A stretch of 64,000 nt of DNA, taken from the NCBI RefSeq assembly GCF_001686985.1, contig NZ_CP015318.1, positions 4,090,001 to 4,154,000 on the forward strand, written 5' to 3'. A program made the position numbers and the translations under genes. The DNA is from Mesorhizobium amorphae CCNWGS0123 (lineage in GTDB: Bacteria; Pseudomonadota; Alphaproteobacteria; Rhizobiales; Rhizobiaceae). Numbering within the stretch: position 1 is the stretch's first letter; each line of letters begins with the position of its first letter. The notes beneath the pieces were generated by a model, which was given only the letters and a program-made list of their open reading frames with translations, did no database searches and was not told where the DNA came from. Positions 25,369 to 34,338 of this stretch are shown here, piece after piece.

Positions 25369-25687
25369 GTTGGCGCCACGGCCCGGCTATGCTTCTGGAC
25401 TCTTCCGCGAGTTGGAAGCATTCTCCTTTCGGGGAGAAGGGGCGTGGGCAAGGTCCAGCGTCATCAAGGTGCCAACCAGGTTGACCGTTGGCGAAAGCGC
25501 GCCGCCAATAAACGGCGTCACCGCTGGCGGCTGCGATATCTTTTTCCGTTGCTGATGGCTGGAGCGTGTTACCTGCTTGCGTGTCGGCAGTCAGGACACA
25601 GGCGGCATTCAGGATGGCAGTCCAGTTCGTTTCGCCCATCGCTCCGATGGCCGGAAAAGCGAACCGTGCCAACGGAGGGGTCCTAAG
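25369..25687. other. Stretch without a supported gene
   Basis: About 320 bp. A short hairpin (TTCTCC-TTTCGG-GGAGAA type) near 25421-25440 is the only structure seen. The open frames on both strands look like chance. Confidence 0.4.
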
Positions 25688-25861
25688 TTGGAAATCTTGC
25701 ACCAAGCGAGTGAAATCGCCTTTGTCGTGGTTCCAATCTTGATTCTGACGTTTGCGGCAATCCTGTTTCGCAAGCGAAAATGGAAGGAAGCTTTCGGCCT
25801 CTTGATCGGAGGCACATTGGCGGCATTCAACGCGGTCACTCGGTTCGGGTGGCTTGGGTAG
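25688..25861 (+). CDS. 57-residue single-pass membrane protein
   Basis: TTG start 8 nt after GGAGGGG. One hydrophobic span (IAFVVVPILILTFAAILF) is followed by the basic loop RKRKWKEA and a weaker second span (FGLLIGGTLAAFNAV). The positive-inside pattern supports a real small membrane protein. No family recognised. Confidence 0.45.
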   Translation: MEILHQASEIAFVVVPILILTFAAILFRKRKWKEAFGLLIGGTLAAFNAVTRFGWLG

Positions 25862-26019
25862 CAGCACGCGCCTACGACGGCATCAATGAAAAGGCCGCCG
25901 CCGTGAGTGAGGCAGAAGGCGGGGCACCATCACATATATTAGCAATCGCTTTGTGTTCTTCCTCAAGGAGGATCATGCTTGCTGCTCTGGTCGGAAACTC
26001 TTTTGAGGGAGGTTTTCCG

Positions 26020-26199
26020 ATGCGTATGGTGCTCTTCGTCATCGCAGTGGCGGTAACCTTCGTCCTGTGGGACAGGTCCATGAACGAAGGTCGGTATACC
26101 GCGCAGGTGGAATCAAGCTTCCGGCAGGCGGCAGCCGATCTGCCGAGCGGTTCTTACGGCCGTGAGATCAGGTTAAACCGCGACCTGATGAAACATTGA
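26020..26199 (+). CDS. 59-residue small exported or membrane-anchored protein
   Basis: GAGGGAGG lies 7 nt before the ATG. The N-terminus MRMVLFVIAVAVTFVLWD is a signal anchor, followed by a short soluble part (NEGRYTAQVESSFRQAAADL). Function unknown. It sits in the run of very small genes to the right of tRNA-Ser. Confidence 0.55.
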   Translation: MRMVLFVIAVAVTFVLWDRSMNEGRYTAQVESSFRQAAADLPSGSYGREIRLNRDLMKH

Positions 26200-26220
26200 G
26201 CCTGGAGCCGCCAGCACTTC

Positions 26221-26457
26221 CTAGTTGCCGGCCATCAACACAAGTGTCGTCCGCGTTTTGCCCGCTTCGGCCTGCTTGCGGCAATATTCCGGGATGTTCG
26301 GCCAAATGGCCACGTCGCATTGCACCACGGGTTTGCCAGTCATCTCGACGTTGGCGGCCTCGCTGGTGGACGACGCGAACAGCAGTGTCTCGGTCACAAG
26401 CCCGGCAACGACGGCGACCTGTGTCAGCACGATAGCGAAAGCGACATTTTTAAGCAT
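26221..26457 (-). CDS. 78-residue secreted hypothetical protein
   Basis: MLKNVAFAIVLTQVAVVAGLVTETLLFASSTSEA is a hydrophobic export signal. The mature part has two cysteines (VQCDVAIWPNIPEYCRKQAEAG) spaced like a small disulfide-bonded periplasmic protein. It converges on the 59-residue gene 21 bp away. No family recognised. Confidence 0.55.
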   Translation of the reverse strand: MLKNVAFAIVLTQVAVVAGLVTETLLFASSTSEAANVEMTGKPVVQCDVAIWPNIPEYCRKQAEAGKTRTTLVLMAGN

Positions 26458-26692
26458 TCGGCGACAACGCGCCGGGCGGGCTCCGGTTCCATGGCGCGCC
26501 TCGCGCCAATCAGCAGGCGAGGGCGCGCCACAATCTCGCCCGGTTCCGACCATAATCGGTTAACATCGTGATAAACAATTCCTGCGCACAAGGGGGGATT
26601 GGGGATCAGGGTGTCGCTGGCATGTTTCGTGCGGGTTGCTTTGGCTCCACGCAATTCAGCTGGCAGCAAGACTGTAGGGGACATCAGGAAAA

Positions 26693-27934
26693 ATGCAGAC
26701 TTCGGCGCGCCCGCGTCTTCGTCGCGCTCCCGCTTTCGTGCTGTTCGCCGTCTCGGCGGCGTTGCTGGCTGGCTGCGCGGCGCCGCAGCCGAAGGCGATG
26801 GTCGACACCAGGAAGCCGCGCTCGAAGGAGTATTTCTCCGAAACCGAATATGGCGTGAAGGCAAGCCCGCGCGTCAGGTTCACCATGGCAGGGATCCCTC
26901 GTGGCGGTGGCCGCGACCAGCTCGGCAAACCCTACCAGGTGCGCGGCAAGTGGTATTATCCGAAGGAAGACAGGCGCTACGCCAAGGTGGGTCTCGCCTC
27001 CTGGTATGGTGATGCATTCCACGGCCGGCTGACCGCCAATGGCGAAATCTACGACATGAAGCATCTGACGGCGGCGCATCCGACCATGCCGCTGCCGAGC
27101 TATGCCCGCGTCACCAATCTCAAGACCGGCAGCTCGGTCATCGTGCGCGTCAACGATCGCGGTCCCTATCACGAGGGCCGCATCATCGACGTGTCGCAGC
27201 GAGCCGCCGAAATGCTCGACTATGCCAATATCGGCACCGCCAAGGTGAAGGTCGAATATGTCGGCCGCGCCCCGCTCGACGGCAATGACGACCAGTATCT
27301 GATGGCTTCCTACCATCCCGGCAACAGGGCGCCGGACCCGTCCGACGGCCTGCCGACCGGCGTCATGGTGGCCATGAATGGCCCGTCGCCGAGCCTGCCG
27401 GCGAGCGCCACCGCCGTACCGTTTCCCGGTCAGCTGACCGATTCAGGCCAGCAGCCCGAAGCGCAGGCGGTCACGTCCTTGCAGGCCCCGTCCTCCAGCG
27501 ATGTCACGCTGCCCGATTTCGGCCCGATCGTGCCCGAGCGCCCGGCAATCAACCTGCCGCCGCAATCGCCCTTTGCCTTGGCCTCGCTGTCCTACGCGGA
27601 TGAGCGTGTCGAGCGCGCCGACGTCTTTGCCGCTTTGGGTGGCCGGGGCATGTCGCCTGCCGATGTCCTGCAGTCCTGGAAGCGGACCAACCCGCAGGCC
27701 CCCTCAGTCACCACCGACTATGTCGCCGCCGGTTCGTTCGAGGATGCCACCGAGGCCAGGCGCGTGGCGGCCGAGCTCTCGGGTTTCGGCAGGATCGAGA
27801 TCCAGCGTTCCGACCTCGATGGCAAGGACTGGTATTCGGTCAATCTCTATCCGGACGGCCATGGCAGCCTAGACGAGATGCTGCAGGCCGCCTGGTCGCA
27901 TGGCGCGCCCGACGCGCTTGTTGTGCGCAACTGA
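26693..27934 (+). CDS. rlpA: RlpA-family septal ring lytic transglycosylase lipoprotein
   Basis: 413 residues. The lipobox LLAGC places the acylated cysteine at position 28. A double-psi beta-barrel domain covers about 98-195 (VGLASWYGDAFHGRLTANGEIYD, RVTNLKTGSSVIVRVNDRGPY, IDVSQRAAEMLDY), the RlpA catalytic domain that cleaves naked glycan strands at the septum. A variable linker leads to a SPOR-like C-terminus (about 340-413), which would bind denuded peptidoglycan. The conserved H and D of the barrel (HGRLTANGE, VNDRGPY) are present. It is followed 89 nt later by a carboxypeptidase-like gene, so both touch peptidoglycan. Confidence 0.92.
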   Translation: MQTSARPRLRRAPAFVLFAVSAALLAGCAAPQPKAMVDTRKPRSKEYFSETEYGVKASPRVRFTMAGIPRGGGRDQLGKPYQVRGKWYYPKEDRRYAKVGLASWYGDAFHGRLTANGEIYDMKHLTAAHPTMPLPSYARVTNLKTGSSVIVRVNDRGPYHEGRIIDVSQRAAEMLDYANIGTAKVKVEYVGRAPLDGNDDQYLMASYHPGNRAPDPSDGLPTGVMVAMNGPSPSLPASATAVPFPGQLTDSGQQPEAQAVTSLQAPSSSDVTLPDFGPIVPERPAINLPPQSPFALASLSYADERVERADVFAALGGRGMSPADVLQSWKRTNPQAPSVTTDYVAAGSFEDATEARRVAAELSGFGRIEIQRSDLDGKDWYSVNLYPDGHGSLDEMLQAAWSHGAPDALVVRN

Positions 27935-28023
27935 TCAATTTTGCGCTCGCGGTTGATCCGCCGGGAAAAAGCCTGATAGCTTTGCGGGCATGACGCACGC
28001 CGGCTAACGGGTCGAGATTCCTT

Positions 28024-29190
28024 ATGCAATTTCGCTTTTTCTCGCCTGTCGCGGGGCTTCTGGGACTTGGCCTGCTGCTGCTCTCGTTGGCTTCTGCGAG
28101 TGCGCAGCTTTTCGAGACCAAGGCCGCGCAGGCCTTCATGATCGACGCCGAAACCGGCACTGTCCTGTTCGCCAAGGATGCCGACAAGCCGATCCCTCCC
28201 GCATCGATGGCCAAGCTGATGACGATGGAGGTGGTTTTCAACGCCATCAAGTCCGGCCGCATGACGCTCGGCGACACCTTCGTGGTCAGCGAGAACGCCT
28301 GGCGCACGGGCGGGGCGCCGTCGGGAACGTCGACCATGTTCGCCAAGCTCAAGTCGGCGGTCAGCGTCGGAGACCTGATCCAGGGTGTGACCGTGCAGGC
28401 CGCCAATGACGGTTGCATCGTGCTGGCCGAAGGCATGGCCGGATCGGAGGCGAATTTTGCCGCGCAGATGACCGAACGCGCGCGTCAGCTCGGCCTGCAG
28501 AAATCGACTTTCGTCAACGCGACCGGACTGCCGGCCGATGGGCAGCAGACGACGGTCAGGGAACTCGCGCTTCTGGCGCTGCATCTCTGGCGCGACTACC
28601 CCGAGTTCTTCCGCTATTACGGCCAGCCGGAATTCACCTGGAACAAGATCACGCAGAGGAACCGCAATCCGCTGCTCGCCATGGGCATCGGGGCCGATGG
28701 CTTCGTGGCCGGCACGAGCGAGGCGGCGGGCTTCGGCATCGTCGGCACGGTCAGCCATAACGGCACGCGGGTGATCGCGGCGATGAGCGGGCTGGCCAGC
28801 GACCGCGAACGGTCCGAGGAAGCGCGCAAGCTGCTCGACTGGGGCTCGCGTTCGTTCGAAAAGACCGAGATCTTCGCCAAGGACGAAGTGGTCGGCGAAG
28901 CCGCGGTCTTCGGCGGCGCCAAGTCCGGCGTGGCGCTGAAAGCCAAGGGGCCGGTGGAGATTTTCCTGCCGATCGCCAACCGTGACAGGCTGACCGCGAA
29001 GATCGTCTATGACGGGCCGGTTTCCGCACCGGTGGAAGCGGGGCAGCCGGTCGGCGCCCTGCGTGTCTGGATCGGCGACACGCTGAGCCAGGAGACGCCG
29101 CTCTTCGCAGCCGAGTCGGTCGGCGTCGGCACGCTGCCGCAGCGCGCGCTCGATGCCGCGAAGGAACTGGCTGTCGGCTGGCTGCGTTAG
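28024..29190 (+). CDS. D-alanyl-D-alanine carboxypeptidase (PBP5/DacF type) with altered motifs
   Basis: 388 residues with a signal peptide ending near SASA. It has the full PBP5-type layout: an S11 peptidase domain (about 30-270) and a C-terminal beta-domain. SxxK is intact (S61-M-A-K64). The SxN motif, SAN or SGN in active enzymes, reads A126-A-N128, and the KTG motif reads V228-A-G230 (ADGFVAGTSEAAGFG, where active relatives have DGLKTGHT or similar). Loss of both the serine and the lysine would cripple catalysis, so it may be a pseudo-enzyme that binds peptidoglycan. It lies between rlpA and tmk. Confidence 0.88.
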   Translation: MQFRFFSPVAGLLGLGLLLLSLASASAQLFETKAAQAFMIDAETGTVLFAKDADKPIPPASMAKLMTMEVVFNAIKSGRMTLGDTFVVSENAWRTGGAPSGTSTMFAKLKSAVSVGDLIQGVTVQAANDGCIVLAEGMAGSEANFAAQMTERARQLGLQKSTFVNATGLPADGQQTTVRELALLALHLWRDYPEFFRYYGQPEFTWNKITQRNRNPLLAMGIGADGFVAGTSEAAGFGIVGTVSHNGTRVIAAMSGLASDRERSEEARKLLDWGSRSFEKTEIFAKDEVVGEAAVFGGAKSGVALKAKGPVEIFLPIANRDRLTAKIVYDGPVSAPVEAGQPVGALRVWIGDTLSQETPLFAAESVGVGTLPQRALDAAKELAVGWLR

Positions 29191-29191
29191 G

Positions 29192-29262
29192 GCAATTGCA
29201 GGAGAAGCGCGCAGCGGTTTTCCGTCCGGATTTACGTCAAAACAGTAGTTGGAAGTGGCTTC
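29192..29262. repeat. Rhizobial intergenic palindromic repeat, copy 1
   Basis: GCAATTGCAGGAGAAG, GCAGCGGTTTTCC and TTACGTCAAAACAGTAG match, with divergence, the better preserved element at 45354-45450. It fills the gap between the carboxypeptidase gene and tmk. Confidence 0.65.
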
Positions 29263-29343
29263 TAGCCTCAGGTCGTGGACCTTTTTTCAAGCCGGGACTA
29301 AGACAACATCCAGACCAGGGCGGCACGGCAAGGGCAGTTTCGA

Positions 29344-30018
29344 GTGGCGAGCGGATTTTTCATCACCTTCGAAGGCGGCGAGGGCGCCGGCAAGTCGACG
29401 CAGATCGAGCGCCTGGCAAGGAAGATGCGTGCCAAGAAATACGATGTCCTCGTCACTCGCGAGCCGGGCGGCTCGCCGGGCGCGGAAGCGGTCAGGCATG
29501 TGCTGCTTTCAGGTGCCGCCGAACCGTTCGGCCCCAAAATGGAGGCGCTGCTTTTCGCGGCCGCGCGCTCCGACCATGTCGAACAGGTCATCCGGCCGGC
29601 GGTCGAGCGCGGCACGATCGTGCTTTGCGACCGCTTTATGGATTCCTCGCGGGTCTACCAGGGCGTCACCGGCGGCCTCGATCCGGCCTTCATGGAGGCG
29701 CTGGAGGAGGTCGCCATCAACGGCATGGTGCCCGACATCACGCTGATCTTCGACATCGACCCGGCCGAAGGCCTGCGGCGCGCCACGGCACGGCGCGGCG
29801 CCGGCGACGGCCCGGACCGTTTCGAAAAGGAGACGCTTGATATCCACCAGCGCCGCCGCGAGGCTTTCCTGGCGATCGCCGCGGCGGAGCCGCAGCGCTG
29901 CATCGTCGTCGACGCTTCCGCCGACCCCGATACGGTCGACCATGTCGTCACCGCCGCCGTGTTCGCCGCCCTGGAGACCATGACGCCGGCGCACAAGCGG
30001 CAGGCAGCACCCGCATGA
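29344..30018 (+). CDS. tmk: Thymidylate kinase
   Basis: 224 residues. Tmk phosphorylates dTMP to dTDP. The P-loop is FEGGEGAGKST (9-19), the DR(Y/F) motif appears as LCDRFMDSSRVYQG, and a lid region with arginines follows (ARRGAGDGPDRFEKE). GTG start at 29344. It overlaps holB by 4 nt and heads the operon tmk-holB-metG-tatD-MBL, a common alphaproteobacterial order. Confidence 0.95.
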   Translation: MASGFFITFEGGEGAGKSTQIERLARKMRAKKYDVLVTREPGGSPGAEAVRHVLLSGAAEPFGPKMEALLFAAARSDHVEQVIRPAVERGTIVLCDRFMDSSRVYQGVTGGLDPAFMEALEEVAINGMVPDITLIFDIDPAEGLRRATARRGAGDGPDRFEKETLDIHQRRREAFLAIAAAEPQRCIVVDASADPDTVDHVVTAAVFAALETMTPAHKRQAAPA

Positions 30019-31070
30019 TCTTCGAACGCATCGCTCCCGAACAGCACGACACGCTGGACGGCGTGCCGGAGCCATCCGAAACGCCGCGCCTGGTCGGACA
30101 TGCGCAGGCGGCTGCCATGCTGGCATCGGCCTATCGCTCCGGCAAGCTGCCCCATGCGCTGATCCTTGCCGGGCCGGTCGGCATCGGCAAGGCGACTTTA
30201 GCTTTCCACCTGGCACACCATCTCTTGAAGCATCCAGCCTTCGAAAAGGCACCGGACGCGCTTGCCGTTCCCGATCCGGCCTCATCGCTGTTTCGCCAGA
30301 TCGCCACCGGGGCGCATCCTTCGGTGCTGCATCTGACCCGCCCGGCCAACGACAAGACCAAGAGCTTCAAGACGGTCGTCACCGTCGACGAGATCCGCAA
30401 GGTCAGCCGCTTCCTGTCGCTGACCTCGCACGACGGCAGCTACCGGATCGTCATCGTCGACCCGGCCGACGACATGAACATCAATGCTGCCAATGCCTTG
30501 CTGAAGAATCTTGAGGAGCCGCCGGCGCGCACGCTGTTCATCCTCATCGTCCATGCGCCGGGCAGCCTGCTGCCGACGATCCGCTCGCGCTGCCAGATGG
30601 TGCGGCTGACGCCGCTCGACGCCGAGGATCTGATGAGCGTGCTGGAGGGCATCGAACCACCGCCGCCGGAAGAACCGGCGGCCCGCGCAGCACTGGCTGA
30701 GCGGGCAGGGGGCAGCGCCCGCAACGCGATTCTGCTGACGCAATATGGCGGGCTGGAGATCGCCGCTGCCCTGGACGCCCTTGTCGGTGCCGGAAAGAAC
30801 GACATCACCGGTGCCTACCGGCTTGCGGAGGCTGTCGGCGGTCGCGACCAGGCGATTCAGTTCGACATCTTCAATCGCCATGCACTGGACCTGCTCTCGA
30901 ACGGCGCAAGCGAAGCCGCACGTGCCGGTGATCTGGCGCGGGCCAAAACGCTGTCGGACACTTGGCACGAGGCGCTGAACGCTATATCTGAGACCGACAC
31001 CTACAATCTCGACAAGAAGCAGCACGCACTGACCATGATCGACCGTCTGAACTCTGCAATGCGAATGTGA
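30015..31070 (+). CDS. holB: DNA polymerase III subunit delta'
   Basis: 351 residues. The delta' subunit is part of the clamp loader. P-loop-like GPVGIGKAT, a VDEIRKVSRFLSLTSHDGSYRIVIVDPADDMNINAANALLKNLEEPP block and the SRC motif (IRSRCQMV) are all seen. The ATG overlaps the tmk stop. The pairing with tmk is conserved in many bacteria. Confidence 0.95.
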   Translation: MIFERIAPEQHDTLDGVPEPSETPRLVGHAQAAAMLASAYRSGKLPHALILAGPVGIGKATLAFHLAHHLLKHPAFEKAPDALAVPDPASSLFRQIATGAHPSVLHLTRPANDKTKSFKTVVTVDEIRKVSRFLSLTSHDGSYRIVIVDPADDMNINAANALLKNLEEPPARTLFILIVHAPGSLLPTIRSRCQMVRLTPLDAEDLMSVLEGIEPPPPEEPAARAALAERAGGSARNAILLTQYGGLEIAAALDALVGAGKNDITGAYRLAEAVGGRDQAIQFDIFNRHALDLLSNGASEAARAGDLARAKTLSDTWHEALNAISETDTYNLDKKQHALTMIDRLNSAMRM

Positions 31071-31143
31071 ACGCGGCCCTGGCTCGGGATGGCAATCGCC
31101 GTTCCGATGCGATATCCACCGCCACACTCCCATTCAGACATTC

Positions 31144-32709
31144 ATGACGGCTTCATCCATGGCACGCGAAAAATATTACCTGACCACTCCGATCTTTTAC
31201 CCGAACGGCAAGCCGCATATCGGCCATGCCTATACGGTCATTGCCAGCGACGCGCTGGCCCGCTTCCAGCGCCTCGACGGCAAGGACGTGTTCTTCCTCA
31301 CCGGCACCGACGAACACGGCCTGAAGATGCAGCAGACGGCCGAGAAGGAAGGCATCACGCCGCTGGCGCTTGCCGACCGCAATTCGGCGATCTTCCGTTC
31401 GATGACCGAGACGGTCGGCGGTTCGAATGACGAGTACATCCGTACGACGGAAGCGCGCCACTACGCGTCCTGCCAGGCGATCTGGAAGGCGATGGCCGCC
31501 AATGGCGACATCTATCTCGACCGCTACAGCGGCTGGTATTCGGTGCGGCAGGAGGCCTATTTCGAAGAGGCCGAAACCACACTCGGCGAGGACGGCGTGC
31601 GCCGCGAGCCGCTAGGCTCGCCGGTCGAATGGAACGAGGAGGAAAGCTATTTCTTCCGGCTGTCCGCCTATCAGGACAAATTGCTGGCGCTGTATGAGAA
31701 CCAGCCCGACTTTGTCGGCCCGGCCGAGCGCCGCAACGAGGTGCAAAGCTTCGTCAAGTCCGGCCTCAAGGATATCTCGATCTCGCGCACCACCTTCAAT
31801 TGGGGCGTCCCGGTGCCGGGCGACGACAAGCATGTGATGTATGTCTGGGTCGATGCCTTGACCAACTACATCACCGCCGCCGGCTATCCCGACACCAAGT
31901 CCGGGAAATGGAGTTTTTGGCCGGCCACGCATATCATCGGCAAGGATATCGTGCGCTTCCACGCGGTCTACTGGCCAGCCTTCCTGATGTCGGCCGGGAT
32001 CGAACTGCCGAAGCGCGTCTTTGCGCACGGCTTCCTGTTCAACCGCGGCGAGAAGATGTCGAAATCGGTCGGCAATGTCGTCGACCCCTTCACCATGGTC
32101 GAACATTATGGGCTCGATCAGGTGCGCTATTTCTTCCTGCGCGAGGTGCCGTTCGGCCAGGACGGCAGCTACAGCCACGATGCGATCGTCAACCGCACCA
32201 ACGCCGATCTCGCCAACGGCCTCGGCAATCTGGCGCAGCGCTCGCTGAAGATGATCGCCAAGAACTGCGGCGGCGTCGTGCCGAGGCGCGGCGAACTGAC
32301 CGACGCCGACAAGGCGATCCTCGACCAGGCTGTTGAGGCACTCACCGTCGCGCGCAAGGCGATGGCGGAGCAGGGCATCCACCTGGCGCTGGCGGCGATC
32401 TTCGGCGTGGTGGCCGAAGCAGACCGCTATTTCGCGTCCAACAAACCCTGGGCGCTGAGCGCAACCGATCCAGAGCGCATGGAGACGGTTTTGTGGACGA
32501 CGACTGAAGTCGTCCGGCGCGTGACTCTGCTCTGCCAGCCCTTCGTTCCGGGGTCAGCCGCGAAGTTACTCGACCTGCTGGCGGTGCCGGCGGGCAACCG
32601 TGACTTTGCGCATGTCCACGCAGACTATGCGCTCGTGCCCGGCACGGCTTTGCCGGCGCCGGAGGGGGTCTTTCCGCGTTACGTCGAAAAGCCGGACGCG
32701 AACGCCTGA
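31144..32709 (+). CDS. metG: Methionyl-tRNA synthetase
   Basis: 521 residues, a short MetG type without the C-terminal dimerisation domain and without an evident zinc knuckle. Class I motifs are PHIGHAYT near 20-28 and GEKMSKSVGN near 300. The anticodon-binding helical domain follows. ATG 31144 or 31159 (MAREKYYLTT) may be used. It is separated from holB by 73 bp and its stop shares a base with the tatD start. Confidence 0.95.
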   Translation: MTASSMAREKYYLTTPIFYPNGKPHIGHAYTVIASDALARFQRLDGKDVFFLTGTDEHGLKMQQTAEKEGITPLALADRNSAIFRSMTETVGGSNDEYIRTTEARHYASCQAIWKAMAANGDIYLDRYSGWYSVRQEAYFEEAETTLGEDGVRREPLGSPVEWNEEESYFFRLSAYQDKLLALYENQPDFVGPAERRNEVQSFVKSGLKDISISRTTFNWGVPVPGDDKHVMYVWVDALTNYITAAGYPDTKSGKWSFWPATHIIGKDIVRFHAVYWPAFLMSAGIELPKRVFAHGFLFNRGEKMSKSVGNVVDPFTMVEHYGLDQVRYFFLREVPFGQDGSYSHDAIVNRTNADLANGLGNLAQRSLKMIAKNCGGVVPRRGELTDADKAILDQAVEALTVARKAMAEQGIHLALAAIFGVVAEADRYFASNKPWALSATDPERMETVLWTTTEVVRRVTLLCQPFVPGSAAKLLDLLAVPAGNRDFAHVHADYALVPGTALPAPEGVFPRYVEKPDANA

Positions 32710-33503
32710 TGCTCGTCGACAGCCACTGCCATCTTGATTTTCCTGATTTCGCCGAGGAGCGGGCGGCCATCGTCGCCCGCGCCCTGGCAGCCGGAATTGG
32801 CCGCATGGTGACGATCTCGACGCGGGTGAAGTGGTTCGATCAAATACTTGAAATTGCGGAGTCTTTTGACGACGTCTATTGCTCCGTCGGCACCCATCCG
32901 CACAATGCCGCCGAAGAGCTTGACGTAACGACCGCCGATCTTGTCCGGCTCTCCGCCCATCCCAAGGTGGTGGCGATCGGCGAGGCGGGGCTCGATTACT
33001 TTTACGATCACGCCCCGCGCGAGGCGCAGGCGCAGGGATTTCGCACCCATATCGCCGCCGCGCGCGAGACCGGCCTGCCGCTGGTCATCCATTCGCGCGA
33101 CGCCGATGACGACATGGCAGCGATCCTCGAGGACGAAACAGGGAAGGGCGCCTTCCCTTTCATTCTGCACTGTTTTTCGTCCGGGCGGCGGCTGGCCGAA
33201 GTCGGCGTTGCGCTTGGCGGCTACGTGTCCTTCTCCGGCATCCTGACCTTCAAGAATTCAGCCGAGCTGCGCGCCATCGCCGCCGACGTGCCGCATGACC
33301 GCCTGCTGGTCGAAACCGACGCGCCATATCTCGCGCCGATCCCGTTTCGCGGCAAGCGCAACGAGCCCGCCTATGTCGCGCACACTGCCAAGGTGCTGGC
33401 CGAGACGATCGGCGTAAGCGAGGCCGAGATCGCCGACATCACCACGGACAATGTCTTCCGGCTTTTCGGGAAAATGCCGCGTCCGGGCGCGCCGGGCGCC
33501 TGA
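32709..33503 (+). CDS. TatD-family metal-dependent hydrolase
   Basis: 264 residues, normal for TatD (YcfH-type). The N-terminal DSHCHLDF motif, a metal-binding E (AIGEAGLDY), HSRDADDD, HCFSSG and the final D in LLVETDAPYLAP form the expected ligand set. Family members act as 3'-5' DNases or in D-Tyr-tRNA or cell-wall processing. It is in the middle of the tmk operon, overlapping metG by one base. Confidence 0.92.
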   Translation: MLVDSHCHLDFPDFAEERAAIVARALAAGIGRMVTISTRVKWFDQILEIAESFDDVYCSVGTHPHNAAEELDVTTADLVRLSAHPKVVAIGEAGLDYFYDHAPREAQAQGFRTHIAAARETGLPLVIHSRDADDDMAAILEDETGKGAFPFILHCFSSGRRLAEVGVALGGYVSFSGILTFKNSAELRAIAADVPHDRLLVETDAPYLAPIPFRGKRNEPAYVAHTAKVLAETIGVSEAEIADITTDNVFRLFGKMPRPGAPGA

Positions 33504-33506
33504 GGC

Positions 33507-34325
33507 ATGAGCGACCGGCTGCGCCTTACCATCCTCGGCTGCGGCTCATCGCCCGGCACGCCGCGCATCACCGGCGACTGGGGCAATTGCGACCCGGCCA
33601 ATCCAAAAAACCGGCGCATGCGCACTGCGGCACTGGTCGAGCGCATCGCGGCGAACGGCGCCAGGACCACGGTCGTCATCGACACCGGACCGGATTTCCG
33701 CGAGCAGATGCTCTTGGCATCGGTCAAACGCATCGACGCGGTCATCTACACGCACCCGCATGCCGACCACATCCATGGCATCGACGATCTGCGCGGCTTC
33801 GTGCTCGAACAGCGCCGCCTGATCGATGTCCACGCCGACCAGCCGACGATGCAGCGCCTGAGGCAGGCGTTCGGCTATTGCTTCGAAACGCCTCCGGGCA
33901 GTTCCTATCCGCCGATCTTGCGTGGCCACATCATCGACCACGCCAGGCCGGTGGTGATCGAAGGCGAGGGCGGTGCCCTCACCCTTGAGCCGCTGCCGCA
34001 GATCCATGGCGACATCATCTCGCTCGGCTTTCGCATCGGCGGGCTCGCTTATTGCCCTGATATCAGCGACTTTCCGGACGCCACGGCGGAAAAGCTGCGC
34101 AGCCTCGACACGCTGGTCGTCGACGCGCTGCAGTACAACCCGCATCCGAGCCATCTGTCGCTTGGCGAGGCGCTTGGCTGGATCGAGAAACTGGCGCCGA
34201 AGACCGCCGTGCTGATTCACATGCACGTGCCGCTCGACTACGCCACAGTCATGGCAGAGACGCCGGACAACGTCGTGCCGGCCTATGACGGCATGGCGAT
34301 CGAAATCCCTTACGAATCAGCGTGA
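33507..34325 (+). CDS. MBL-fold metallo-hydrolase (PhnP-like)
   Basis: 272 residues. The zinc motif HxHxDH is seen as THPHADHIHGIDDLRG, with a D in YCPDISDFPD, HPSHLSLGEALGWIEKLAP, and a final H in LIHMHVPLDY. The N-terminus LTILGCGSSPGTPRITGDWGNCD is typical of PhnP-like phosphodiesterases that sit after tatD in alphaproteobacteria. Substrate unknown; it is unlikely to be tied to phosphonates here. Last gene of the operon. Confidence 0.9.
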   Translation: MSDRLRLTILGCGSSPGTPRITGDWGNCDPANPKNRRMRTAALVERIAANGARTTVVIDTGPDFREQMLLASVKRIDAVIYTHPHADHIHGIDDLRGFVLEQRRLIDVHADQPTMQRLRQAFGYCFETPPGSSYPPILRGHIIDHARPVVIEGEGGALTLEPLPQIHGDIISLGFRIGGLAYCPDISDFPDATAEKLRSLDTLVVDALQYNPHPSHLSLGEALGWIEKLAPKTAVLIHMHVPLDYATVMAETPDNVVPAYDGMAIEIPYESA

Positions 34326-34338
34326 TAGGAATGGCGCT

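Noticed and set aside
24852..25451. A 199-residue minus-strand frame after tRNA-Ser
   Set aside because: Ser/Arg-rich shadow composition, no ribosome site, and overlap with the RHH gene and the 50-residue gene.
33507..34325. Calling the MBL-fold gene a phosphonate phosphodiesterase phnP
   Set aside because: The fold matches, but it lies in a housekeeping operon far from phnX, and the same order is common in species without the C-P lyase pathway.
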